Shown: positions 6,818 to 15,300, counted from the stretch's first letter. The stretch: DNA of 16,120 bases from an uncultured Lachnospiraceae bacterium (GCA_910587495.1 CAJUMT010000060.1:1-16120); one strand, 5' to 3'. A program made the numbers and translations. Notes: a model not told the origin generated them from the letters alone.

Positions 6818-8146
6818 ATGTCTAAAACAAATCCATACATTCAGTATATGTACAGCTATCCTCATAAAACTGCCTACCGAACCCTGGAAAATGTATCTTT
6901 AAAGGACTATGCTTACCTTCTTTCAGGTTCGGGCCATGGACTTTATCTGCATATTCCGTTTTGCCAGACAAGGTGCGGCTATTGTAATTTGTTCTCCGTT
7001 ACCGGGCAGAAAAAAGAGGCGGCGGACAAATATCTAAAGGCGGTCGAAAGGCAGGCGGCGCAGTATGAGGAAATACTGTCGCCCTTTCAGCCGGAGTTTT
7101 CCGACCTGACCATAGGCGGGGGTACGCCGCTTTTTCTGGAAGAAGCCCAGTTGGCCAATATGTTTCGTATGCTGGGACAATATTTTCATTTTGCAAAAAA
7201 GCAGGAGCTGGTTGTGGAGACTGCCCCGAATCAGACGACTCATAAGAAGCTTACGATCTTAAAACAGGCAGGTGTTACAAGGGTCAGCATGGGCATCCAG
7301 AGCTTTTCAGATCAGGAATTAAAGACATTGAGAAGAGGACATTGTGCCCGCAGGGCAAGAGAAGCGCTGGCGCTTTTAAAGACTTTTGATTTTCCCTGTG
7401 TCAATGTGGATTTTATCTATGGGATTCCGGGACAGACGACGGAAAGCCTGCTTGCTTCCTTAAAAGAGGCGCTTTTCTACAGGCCGGATGAGATTTTTCT
7501 CTATCCGCTGTATATAAAACACGGCGCCATATTAGAACGCTGCCGAAAGGAAACTTTTGTGCCAGACTATGCGCGGGCGTTAGGCCAGTACCGGGAAGCC
7601 GCCCGGTATTTAAGAAGCGAAGGTTTCCGGCAGGACTCCATGCGCAGGTTTGTGCGGGGCGAAGAGAAAAGACCTTTTCAGGAATGCGGCTTTGGGACGT
7701 CCCTGGCGTTGGGATGCGGAGGACGAAGCTATCTGGGAAATCTGCATTTTTGTACGCCCTACGCCGTAACCAAAGAGGAAAGCCTGCGGCAGATCGAAGC
7801 GTTTGAACATACAACGGATTTTTCCAGAATCACCCACGGAATTTTGTTGTCCGAAGAAGAAATGAAAAGGCGCTATCTGATCCGCCATCTTCTGATCTGT
7901 CCGGGACTGTATATGAAACGATATGAACGGCAGTTTAAAAGCCGGGCTTTGGAAGATTTTCCTGTCCTGACAGAGTGGATGCGCGAAGGTTTTGTCCGTA
8001 TTTCCGACAATCAGGACTACCTGACGCTGACAGAGGAGGGCATGGGTCTTTCCGATTATCTGGGGCCAAAGCTGATCTCTTCGGATATATGGAGAAAGAT
8101 GCAGGAATGGGAGGCAGTTCATGGACGGACAGACGGTTCTTTATAG
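6818..8146 (+). CDS. STM4012-family radical SAM protein (HemW/HemN-like)
   Basis: This 442-residue radical SAM enzyme is related to HemW/HemN (so-called oxygen-independent coproporphyrinogen oxidases). LHIPFCQTRCGYCNLF carries the [4Fe-4S] cysteines Cys49, Cys53 and Cys56 in a CxxxCxxC pattern. SAM-binding landmarks follow: TIGGGTPLFL, VVETAPNQTT, RVSMGIQSFSDQEL and VNVDFIYGIPGQT. The C-terminal third resembles the HemN_C-type domain. Automatic annotation would tend to call this a coproporphyrinogen oxidase or HemW, but no heme gene is nearby and its place in the cassette identifies it as STM4012. It should generate a 5'-deoxyadenosyl radical, or act as a radical-type methyltransferase like other HemN-like proteins; which one is unknown. 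AAGGAAGG (6803-6810) precedes the ATG by 7 nt. It overlaps the next gene by 26 nt. Confidence 0.9.
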   Translation: MSKTNPYIQYMYSYPHKTAYRTLENVSLKDYAYLLSGSGHGLYLHIPFCQTRCGYCNLFSVTGQKKEAADKYLKAVERQAAQYEEILSPFQPEFSDLTIGGGTPLFLEEAQLANMFRMLGQYFHFAKKQELVVETAPNQTTHKKLTILKQAGVTRVSMGIQSFSDQELKTLRRGHCARRAREALALLKTFDFPCVNVDFIYGIPGQTTESLLASLKEALFYRPDEIFLYPLYIKHGAILERCRKETFVPDYARALGQYREAARYLRSEGFRQDSMRRFVRGEEKRPFQECGFGTSLALGCGGRSYLGNLHFCTPYAVTKEESLRQIEAFEHTTDFSRITHGILLSEEEMKRRYLIRHLLICPGLYMKRYERQFKSRALEDFPVLTEWMREGFVRISDNQDYLTLTEEGMGLSDYLGPKLISSDIWRKMQEWEAVHGRTDGSL

Positions 8147-9596
8147 AGGAAGTTTGAAAAGCTGTAATTACCGCTGCGCTTATTGTCCCTTTTCCAAGCA
8201 TCCTGTGTCTGACCGGGAGCTTAAGAGGGATAAAGAGCAGTGGTCTTCTTTTGTCCGAACCTTTCCTGAAAAATTCCGGGAGTCAAAAAGCCGCGCTCTT
8301 TTGGTAGTTCCCTATGGGGAAGCGTTGATCCATCCCTGGTATTGGGAAGGGTTGGGGCAGATCAGTGCATCCGACCAGGTGGAGGCGGTAGGCGCGCAGA
8401 CGAATGTAAGCTTTTCTGTGCAGGATTCTTTGGACATTTATATAAAAGCAGGAGGAGAGCTTAGGAAGCTGCGCATCTGGGCCACCTTTCATCCACAGAT
8501 GACGACGACGCAGGTATTCGCAGAAACGTGCAGACAACTCATGGACGCAGGTGTTTTACTGTGTGCAGGGGCGGTGGGCGTGCCGGAGAATATTTCTATG
8601 ATTCGGGAACTCAGGAAAATGCTCCCGGGAGAAATCTATCTCTGGATTAATCAGATGGACGGGCTGAAACGACGTTACACAAAAGAAGAAACAGAAGCCT
8701 TTCTGGAGATCGATCCATATTTTTTAAGAGAACTGCTGCCTTTTCCCGCAGATCCTTCCCGATGCCGGGGACGGATTTTTGTAGAAGGAAACGGCAAAGT
8801 ACGGACCTGCAATATAGGAACCATACAGGAGCAGCCGGCCCTTACCTGCAGCCGAAAGCTATGCTCCTGCTATCTGGCTTACGGCGGAAGGTCGGACTTT
8901 ATGAACCGGGTACTTTTCGGACCGTATCCTGCATTCCGCATTCCCAGGCGTCCTGAGGCGGCTTTTTTTGATATAGACGGAACGCTTATTCCGCACGGCG
9001 TATCTTCTGAAAAATATACGGTTTCTGAAGATATTCTGGCAGGCCTTGCAGCTTTGTCAAAAGAGAGGACCCGATTGTTTTTTGCTACCTCACTGCCTGT
9101 AAAAGAAGCTATGAAGCGTTGCGACCAAATAAATCATCTGTTTTCGGGAGGAATCTTCGCGGGAGGCGCGCATCTTCTCTGGCAGGAAGGGGAGCAGAAA
9201 AAAGAGCTTTTTTATTTCCTGGACGAATCCTGTCTGAAAGAATTAAAAGCAATAAAAGAAAAACTGTCTGTCCGGATTCTGACCTGCAGGCAGGGGGGAC
9301 GCATATACAAAATTACCCTGTGCCGTCCGGCACACAGCTTCTGGAGTAGTCAGGATATAAAAACTGTTGAAGATACATTGGCAGGAATAAAAGACGGTTC
9401 TCTCAGATGCTTTGCAGAAGATCATTGCCTGCAAATTGTATCCGCACAGGCAACCAAGGCAGAAGGCCTGAATACCTTGTGCCGGTGGATGGGCATCTCT
9501 CCCTCACAGGCCGCGGCGGCAGGAGATTCCGAAGAGGACGAGGAGATGATGCGGATCTGCGAAAGCTCCGGTTCCCCTCTTGCAACTTCGATCTGA
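8121..9596 (+). CDS. STM4011-family radical SAM protein fused to a C-terminal HAD phosphatase domain
   Basis: This is a 491-residue two-part protein. Residues 1 to about 275 are a radical SAM enzyme matching STM4011, with CNYRCAYC (Cys15, Cys19, Cys22). A later cysteine group, Cys215, Cys230 (in GNGKVRTC), Cys243, Cys248 and Cys250, looks like a SPASM/twitch-type auxiliary iron-sulfur site. From about 280 begins a HAD-superfamily phosphatase of the Cof type: motif I FFDIDGTL (Asp284 and Asp286), motif II FFATS, a TKAEGL lysine motif, and motif IV GDSEEDEEMM (Asp469, Asp473). The protein stops about 15 residues after motif IV, so the HAD tail is short compared with ordinary Cof proteins. The other frames give no HAD-like continuation, so a recent frameshift is not evident. 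GGGAGG (8109-8114) lies 6 nt before the ATG, inside the STM4012-like gene. The STM4011 proteins I recall are about 290 residues, so the HAD part is an addition. Confidence 0.88.
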   Translation: MDGQTVLYRGSLKSCNYRCAYCPFSKHPVSDRELKRDKEQWSSFVRTFPEKFRESKSRALLVVPYGEALIHPWYWEGLGQISASDQVEAVGAQTNVSFSVQDSLDIYIKAGGELRKLRIWATFHPQMTTTQVFAETCRQLMDAGVLLCAGAVGVPENISMIRELRKMLPGEIYLWINQMDGLKRRYTKEETEAFLEIDPYFLRELLPFPADPSRCRGRIFVEGNGKVRTCNIGTIQEQPALTCSRKLCSCYLAYGGRSDFMNRVLFGPYPAFRIPRRPEAAFFDIDGTLIPHGVSSEKYTVSEDILAGLAALSKERTRLFFATSLPVKEAMKRCDQINHLFSGGIFAGGAHLLWQEGEQKKELFYFLDESCLKELKAIKEKLSVRILTCRQGGRIYKITLCRPAHSFWSSQDIKTVEDTLAGIKDGSLRCFAEDHCLQIVSAQATKAEGLNTLCRWMGISPSQAAAAGDSEEDEEMMRICESSGSPLATSI

Positions 9597-9608
9597 AACG
9601 GGTATACT
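9580..9608 (+). promoter_or_regulatory. Promoter for the Sir2-like / hisH / hisF unit
   Basis: TTGCAA (9580-9585) and TATACT (9603-9608) are separated by exactly 17 bp, overlapping the last codons of the radical SAM-HAD gene. Transcription would start about 9615, leaving a leader of some 22 nt before the ATG at 9637. This separates the his genes transcriptionally from the cassette, although read-through is likely because no terminator lies between. Confidence 0.65.
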
Positions 9609-9636
9609 AATCCTATCATACAAAAGGATAAAAGCG

Positions 9637-10128
9637 ATGACATACAAACAATTAAAAGAAGAAATCCGAAGCGCGAACCTGATCCTTACGGGCCTGGGAG
9701 AAGACCTGTCCGGCGATCTGGAAGCGTTTTATGAAAGACTGGCAGATTTGCTTAAAGGTAAGGATTATTATATTATAACCTTGCAGGATAAGGCAGGCCT
9801 TACAAAGGCGGGCCTGCTTCCTGAGCGGATTACGGCGCCCTGTCAGGAGGACGAGCCGGCGGACAGCTGGGATCGGTATATGCACTGGTTGGGCTTTACG
9901 CTCAACCAGAAGTTGTGCGTGCTGGAACTGGGCGTCGGATTTGCCCGTCCGGAACTGATACGTTTTCCCTTTGAGAAAACCTGTTATTTTAACCGGAAAT
10001 CCCGTCTGGTGCGGATACATGAGAAATTTCCGCAGCTTCCTGTGGGGAGCGTAGGACGCGGCATTTCTATAAAGAAAAATCCCGTAGGCTTTTTTATTGA
10101 AGACAGTCCGGGTGAGGAGGAAGCATGA
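9637..10128 (+). CDS. Small Sir2-like (degenerate sirtuin-type Rossmann) protein
   Basis: This 163-residue protein resembles a minimal, rearranged sirtuin core. LILTGLGEDLSG (15-26) sits where sirtuins have their GAG NAD loop. YYIITLQDKAGLTKAGL (44-60) matches the TxNxDxLxxxAG segment. VLELGVGFARPELIRFPFEK (95-114) resembles the late NAD-binding strand of bacterial Sir2-like proteins. The zinc-binding CxxC pairs and the catalytic histidine are not recognisable, so deacylase activity is doubtful; nucleotide or ADP-ribose binding is more plausible. I start it at 9637 because AAAGGA (9623-9628) lies upstream and the promoter at 9580-9608 would exclude the longer frame from 9580. Its TGA overlaps the hisH ATG (ATGA), so it is translated together with the histidine genes. 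The gene itself is secure; the Sir2 relationship is moderate. Confidence 0.75.
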   Translation: MTYKQLKEEIRSANLILTGLGEDLSGDLEAFYERLADLLKGKDYYIITLQDKAGLTKAGLLPERITAPCQEDEPADSWDRYMHWLGFTLNQKLCVLELGVGFARPELIRFPFEKTCYFNRKSRLVRIHEKFPQLPVGSVGRGISIKKNPVGFFIEDSPGEEEA

Positions 10129-10733
10129 TCGCGATCATAGATTATGACGCAGGAAATATTAAGAGCGTGGAAAAAGCGCTGGTGAAGCTGGGGCAGCAGG
10201 TCTTAGTCACCCGCGACAAAGAAAAAATACTTGGCGTTGACAAAGTGATCCTTCCCGGCGTCGGCGCGTTCGGAGACGCGATGGAACATCTAAGGCAATA
10301 TGGGCTTGTGGATGTGATCCGCCAGGTGGCGTCGAAAGGAACGCCGTTTCTTGGTATCTGTCTGGGGCTGCAGCTCTTGTTTGAGCGAAGCGACGAGGCG
10401 CCCGGTGTGGAAGGCCTTGGCATTCTGAAAGGGGAGATCTTAAAGATTCCCGACCAGGAAGGGCTTAAAATTCCTCATATGGGATGGAACTCGCTGTCTC
10501 TCCAGCACGACGGCAGGCTGTTTCGGGGAATCAAGGGAGAACCGTATGTGTACTTTGTTCACTCCTATTATCTGAAAGCAGAGGAAGAAAGAATCGTCAA
10601 AGCGGTCACCGAATACAGCGTCAAAATTCATGCGTCGGTGGAAAAGGATAATGTGTTTGCCTGCCAATTCCATCCGGAAAAGAGCAGCGATACTGGACTT
10701 CATATACTGAAAAATTTTGCGGATCTTAAGTAG
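10125..10733 (+). CDS. hisH: Imidazole glycerol phosphate synthase, glutaminase subunit
   Basis: HisH releases ammonia from glutamine and passes it to HisF, which uses it to make imidazole glycerol phosphate and AICAR in histidine synthesis. The 202-residue class-I glutamine amidotransferase shows IIDYDAGN at the N-terminus, LPGVGAFGDAM, the nucleophile elbow FLGICLGLQLLFE (Cys79), GWNSL, YFVHSYY, and the QFHPEKS motif. This gives the triad Cys79-His183-Glu185. The start is fixed by an AGGAGG (10115-10120) and an ATGA overlap with the preceding Sir2-like gene. hisF starts 25 nt after its stop. The length is normal. Confidence 0.97.
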   Translation: MIAIIDYDAGNIKSVEKALVKLGQQVLVTRDKEKILGVDKVILPGVGAFGDAMEHLRQYGLVDVIRQVASKGTPFLGICLGLQLLFERSDEAPGVEGLGILKGEILKIPDQEGLKIPHMGWNSLSLQHDGRLFRGIKGEPYVYFVHSYYLKAEEERIVKAVTEYSVKIHASVEKDNVFACQFHPEKSSDTGLHILKNFADLK

Positions 10734-10758
10734 ATTTTGGCGCCATGGAGGAAAAGGT

Positions 10759-11520
10759 ATGCATACAAAAAGGATCATCCCCTGTCTGGACGTGAATAAT
10801 GGACGGGTAGTAAAAGGGGTAAATTTTGTGGATCTTAGAGACGCCGGTGATCCGGTGGAGATTGCGGCGGCGTATGACAGGGCGGGAGCGGACGAGCTGG
10901 TGTTCTTGGACATTACGGCCTCTTCGGATGCCAGAAATACGGTGGTGGACATGGTGCGCCGGGTAGCGGAGACGGTATTTATTCCTTTCACCGTAGGCGG
11001 AGGCATCCGAACAGTGGAAGATTTCAGAGTTTTATTAAGAGAAGGTGCGGATAAAATCTCGGTCAATTCCGCCGCCATTATGCGACCGGAGCTTATTAGC
11101 GAGGCGGCGGACAAGTTCGGAAGCCAGTGTGTGGTGGTAGCCATCGACGCTAAGCGGCGGGCCGACGGGAGCGGCTGGAATATCTATAAAAACGGCGGCA
11201 GAGTAGACATGGGGATAGACGCGGTGGAATGGGCGGTGAAAGCCTGTCGTCTAGGCGCCGGAGAGATCCTTTTAACCAGTATGGACTGCGACGGGACAAA
11301 GGCAGGTTATGACATAGAACTGACCCGCACGATTGCGGAAAACGTACAGGTACCCGTTATCGCTTCCGGCGGCGCAGGGACGCTTGCACATTTCAAGGAA
11401 GCATTGACCGAAGGAAAAGCCGACGCAGCATTGGCGGCTTCGCTGTTTCATTATAAAGAATTGGAAATATGCGAAGTAAAGGAGTATTTGCAAAAGAACA
11501 GTATACCCGTACGGGTGTGA
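10759..11520 (+). CDS. hisF: Imidazole glycerol phosphate synthase, cyclase subunit
   Basis: HisF is the TIM-barrel cyclase partner of HisH in the fifth step of histidine synthesis. The 253-residue protein begins MHTKRIIPCLDVNNGRVVKG, with catalytic Asp11. It has the phosphate-binding VGGGIRT and SVNSAA loops, catalytic Asp130 in VVAIDAKR, TSMDCDGTKAGYD, and IASGGAGT near the second phosphate site. I use the ATG at 10759, because GGAGG (10747-10751) is 7 nt upstream and the product then begins at the family's usual residue; the in-frame ATG at 10717 lies inside hisH. No other his gene lies within the window; hisF is followed by ung. Confidence 0.97.
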   Translation: MHTKRIIPCLDVNNGRVVKGVNFVDLRDAGDPVEIAAAYDRAGADELVFLDITASSDARNTVVDMVRRVAETVFIPFTVGGGIRTVEDFRVLLREGADKISVNSAAIMRPELISEAADKFGSQCVVVAIDAKRRADGSGWNIYKNGGRVDMGIDAVEWAVKACRLGAGEILLTSMDCDGTKAGYDIELTRTIAENVQVPVIASGGAGTLAHFKEALTEGKADAALAASLFHYKELEICEVKEYLQKNSIPVRV

Positions 11521-11589
11521 TAAAAAACAGCAACGGAACGGACAATGCCCGAGAGAAGTTGCGGAACTTTAAATGGAGGTACAAAAGAT

Positions 11590-12264
11590 ATGGGAATGAT
11601 TCAAAATGATTGGCTGGAGCCTTTAGCTCCGGAGTTTAAAAAACCTTATTATGCAGAGCTTTACAAAAAAGTAAAAGAGGAATATGCCACAAGAAAGATT
11701 TTTCCTCCGGCGGACGATATTTTTAACGCCTTCGAATTTACGCCGCTGTCTCAGGTCAAAGTCGTGATCCTGGGTCAGGATCCGTACCATGGAGACGGAC
11801 AGGCACATGGATTGTGCTTTTCCGTAAAGCCGGATGTAGATATTCCGCCGTCATTGGTAAATATTTACAAAGAGCTGCACGAAGATCTGGGACTCTATAT
11901 CCCCAACCATGGCTATCTGGAGAAATGGGCAAAACAGGGCGTAATGCTTCTTAACACTGTGCTGACCGTGCGCGCCCACCAGGCCAATTCTCACAGAGGT
12001 ATCGGATGGGAGGAATTTACGGATGCCGCCATTCGCGTCCTGAACGAACAGGATCGTCCTATGGTATTCCTTTTGTGGGGAAAACCGGCGCAGATGAAAA
12101 AATCCATGCTGCATAATCCTAAGCATCTGATCTTGACAGCGCCTCATCCAAGCCCTTTGTCAGCACACAGAGGATTTTTCGGCTGTAAGCATTTCAGCAA
12201 GACCAACGAGTTTTTGGAGGCCAACGGACTTACGCCCATTGACTGGCAGATAGAAAACCGGTAA
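11590..12264 (+). CDS. ung: Uracil-DNA glycosylase
   Basis: Family-1 uracil-DNA glycosylase removes uracil from DNA to start base excision repair. The 224-residue protein contains the water-activating loop LGQDPYHGDGQAHGLCFS (Asp64), the uracil-binding LLNTVLTVR (Asn122), and the minor-groove intercalation loop APHPSPLSAHRGFFG (His186, Leu190). GGAGG (11575-11579) sits 10 nt before the ATG at 11590; the next ATG at 11596 would be 16 nt away, so the first is favoured. The 69-nt gap after hisF shows no terminator and no good promoter, so ung may be co-transcribed with hisHF although the functions are unrelated. A terminator follows at 12285-12329. Confidence 0.97.
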   Translation: MGMIQNDWLEPLAPEFKKPYYAELYKKVKEEYATRKIFPPADDIFNAFEFTPLSQVKVVILGQDPYHGDGQAHGLCFSVKPDVDIPPSLVNIYKELHEDLGLYIPNHGYLEKWAKQGVMLLNTVLTVRAHQANSHRGIGWEEFTDAAIRVLNEQDRPMVFLLWGKPAQMKKSMLHNPKHLILTAPHPSPLSAHRGFFGCKHFSKTNEFLEANGLTPIDWQIENR

Positions 12265-12284
12265 AAATAAGTAAAAAACCAAAG

Positions 12285-12329
12285 ACCGCCGTAAAAGCAA
12301 AAGGTTCCCTGCTTTTACAGCGGTTTTTT
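12285..12329. terminator. Bidirectional terminator between ung and the activase gene
   Basis: ACCGCCGTAAAAGCA (12285-12299) pairs with TGCTTTTACAGCGGT (12310-12324): 9 bp, one C-A mismatch, then 5 bp, with a 10-nt loop. T6 (12324-12329) follows on the plus strand. On the minus strand the stem is followed by CTTTGGTTTTTT, so it should also terminate the convergent gene, whose TAA (12330-12328) abuts the hairpin. Confidence 0.85.
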
Positions 12330-15300
12330 ACGCGTTTTTATGAAGCGCAATATTTTTAAATGCGGTGCTGAGCATCAGCTTGATCCGGTTCAGCTGATTT
12401 ACTTCACTGGCTCCTGGGTCATAATCAATGGCTACGATGTTGGCTTCCGGGCGGCGGTGTCTGAGTTCCTTGATGACGCCTTTTCCTACGATATGGTTTG
12501 GCAGGCAGGCAAAAGGCTGGGTGCAGACAATGTTCGGCGTACCGTTCTCCAAAAGTTCCAGCATTTCTCCTGTCAAGAACCATCCTTCTCCGGTTTGATT
12601 GCCGAGAGAAACAATTTCTTCCGCCATCTGCGCCATATGGTCGATATCGGAGGCGGGAGAGAAGTGGGTGCTTTTTTTCAAAGCTTTATTCGCCGGTGTG
12701 CGGAAAAATTCCAGTGTTTTAATGCCGATGCGTCCCATGCGGGCGGCAGATCGCTTTTTGCCCAGATATTGCGCGCGAAATTCCGTATTCTTAAAGCAAT
12801 ACAGGAGAAAATCCATCAGATCCGGTACAACAACCTCCGCGCCCTCCGATTCCAGCAATTCCACCAGGCCGTTGTTGGCGGACGGGGAAAATTTGACAAG
12901 AATTTCACCTACGATTCCCACCCGGGGCTTTACTTCATTGCTTACCAGAATGTGGTCGAAAGCGTCCACGATCTCTTCGCACAGTTTCTTAAACCCGTTC
13001 CAGGAAGGGTGCTTTTGCATAAGAAATGCCTTGCAGCGCCCATTCAGCCGTTCGTAGGTCTTGTTGGATTCTCCCTTTGCCAGCTCGTAGGGGCGCGTAT
13101 GGTACAATACCTTCATAAACAGATCCCCGAATACCAGCGCATACAGCCCTTTGTAGAGCATCTGGGGCGTATATTTAAATCCCGGATTTTTCTCAAGTCC
13201 GCTTAAGTTGATGGAAATAACCGGAATGTCCGGATGTCCTGCTTTCTCCAGCGCGCGTCGGATAAATCCTATGTAGTTGGATGCCCTGCAGCCGCCTCCG
13301 GTCTGGGAGATCAGGATAGCAGTCCGGGTAAGGTCATATTTTCCTGACTGCACCGCTTCCATAATCTGTCCTATGACGATCAGGGACGGATAACAGGCGT
13401 CATTATTCACATATTTAAGTCCTAAGTTGACCGCGTCCCTGCCTGCCCTTGGGAGCACGCTGATCTTAAATCCGCAGGAGCGGAAAGCGGCTTCTAAAAG
13501 ATTAAAATGGATCGGCGACATATCGGGACAGAGGATGGTGTAATTTTTACGCATTTCTTCCGTAAAGACCACCCGTTCATAAGCGGAGGATACGATTGTC
13601 CTCGGCTCTTTTTTCTTTTCCCGTACCCGGATGGCGCTTAATAAAGAGCGGATCCGGATGCGCGCCGCGCCTAAGTTGCTCACTTCGTCGATCTTTAAAC
13701 AGGTATAGATCTTGCCGGAACCGGTCAGGATGTCGTTCACCTCGTCGGTGGTGACCGCATCCAGGCCGCATCCAAAGGAATTGAGCTGGATCAGATCCAG
13801 ATCGTCCCTGATCTTTACATAATTGGCGGCGGCATACAGGCGGGAGTGGTACATCCACTGATCCATGACCCGAAGCGGTCGTTCCGCTCCGTGCAGATGG
13901 GAGATGCTGTCCTCGGTCAGTACAGCCATGCCGTAACCGCCGATGAGTTCCGGGAGTCCGTGGTTGATCTCTTTATCCAGATGGTAAGGCCTTCCTGCCA
14001 GAACGATCCCATGGGCGTGATGTTCTTCCATCCACCGAAGCGTCTCTTCTCCCTTTTTACAGATATCCAGGCGGGTTTTTTCAAGCTCATCCCAGGCCGC
14101 TTTGGCGGCTCTTGTAATCTCATCGGCGTCCATGCCCTTTTCACCGTTAAATTCCTCTATGAGCCGTTTCGTCAGGATCTCCAGGTTTTCGAAACTTAAA
14201 AAAGGATTTCTGAAATCAAACCGCCCGGAGGAAAGCTCTTCCATATTGTTGCGGATATTTTCAGCGTATGAAGTGACGATCGGGCAGTTGTAGTGGTTGT
14301 TGGCGTCTTTAAATTCCGTGCGCTCATAAGGTACGCAAGGATAGAAAATAAACGGAATATTGTGCTGTAACAACCATTTTACATGTCCATGAGCCAGCTT
14401 CGCCGGATAACACTCAGATTCGCTTGGAATAGATTCGATGCCCTGCTCATACAGCTCGTGGGTGGATTCGGGTGATAAAACCACTTCGTATTTTAACTGT
14501 GTAAAAAAGGTATGCCAGAAGGGGTAATTTTCGTACATGTTCAGAACCCGGGGAATCCCAACCAGCCCTCTTATAGCTTTTTCGCCATGTAATGATTCAT
14601 AGGAAAAAAGGCGTTCATTTTTGTAGGCGAACAGGTTCGGAGCAGGATTTTCTTTTTTCTCTTTGCCGAGTCCCCGTTCGCAACGGTTGCCGGAGATATA
14701 GCGTCTGCCGCCGGAAAACTTATTGATCGTAAGACGGCAATTGTTGGTGCAGCCGTGGCATTTGGCCATGGAAGTGGAGTAAGTAAGTTCCTCCATCTGT
14801 TCTTTTGTGAGCATGGTAGTCTGTTGGCCTTCGTAGCGCTCTCTTGCGATCAGCGCAGCCCCGAAAGCGCCCATAATCCCGGCGATATCCGGGCGGATCA
14901 CTTCACATCCGGCGATGGACTCTAAACTTCTTAAAACGGCGTTATTGTAGAAGGTGCCGCCCTGGACGACGATGTGTCTGCCAAGGGAAGAAGCGTCGGA
15001 TACTTTGATGACTTTAAACAGTGCGTTTTTGATGACCGAGTAGGCAAGTCCGGCGGAGATATCGTCCACGCCCGCGCCCTCTTTTTGCGCCTGCTTCACC
15101 CGGGAGTTCATAAAGACTGTACAGCGAGTTCCAAGATCAATGGGATTTTTGGCAAAAAGAGCCGATCGAGCGAAATCCTGAATGGAAAGATTCAGAGATT
15201 TTGCAAATGTCTCGATAAAGGAACCGCAGCCGGAAGAGCAGGCTTCGTTTAGCTGCACATTGTCCACTGTATGGTTTTTGATACGGATGCATTTCATATC

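Noticed and set aside
6818..8146. Coproporphyrinogen III oxidase (hemN) function
   Set aside because: The radical SAM core is HemW-like, but the cassette context argues for the STM4012 family and no heme gene is nearby.
9530..9700. Frameshift that truncated the HAD domain
   Set aside because: Neither alternative frame after 9540 gives a plausible HAD continuation, and the next start codon and promoter are intact.
10440..11144. 234-codon open frame on the minus strand
   Set aside because: It is antisense to hisH and hisF, low in complexity (Thr/Ser/Ala rich) and without motifs.
11505..11516. Palindrome ACCCGTACGGGT at the hisF 3' end as terminator or operator
   Set aside because: The stem is short, has no loop and no T-run follows; it encodes the last hisF residues and is probably chance.
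12340..13206. 288-codon open frame on the plus strand
   Set aside because: It lies wholly antisense to the activase gene, whose protein is clearly conserved; its own translation shows no family motif.
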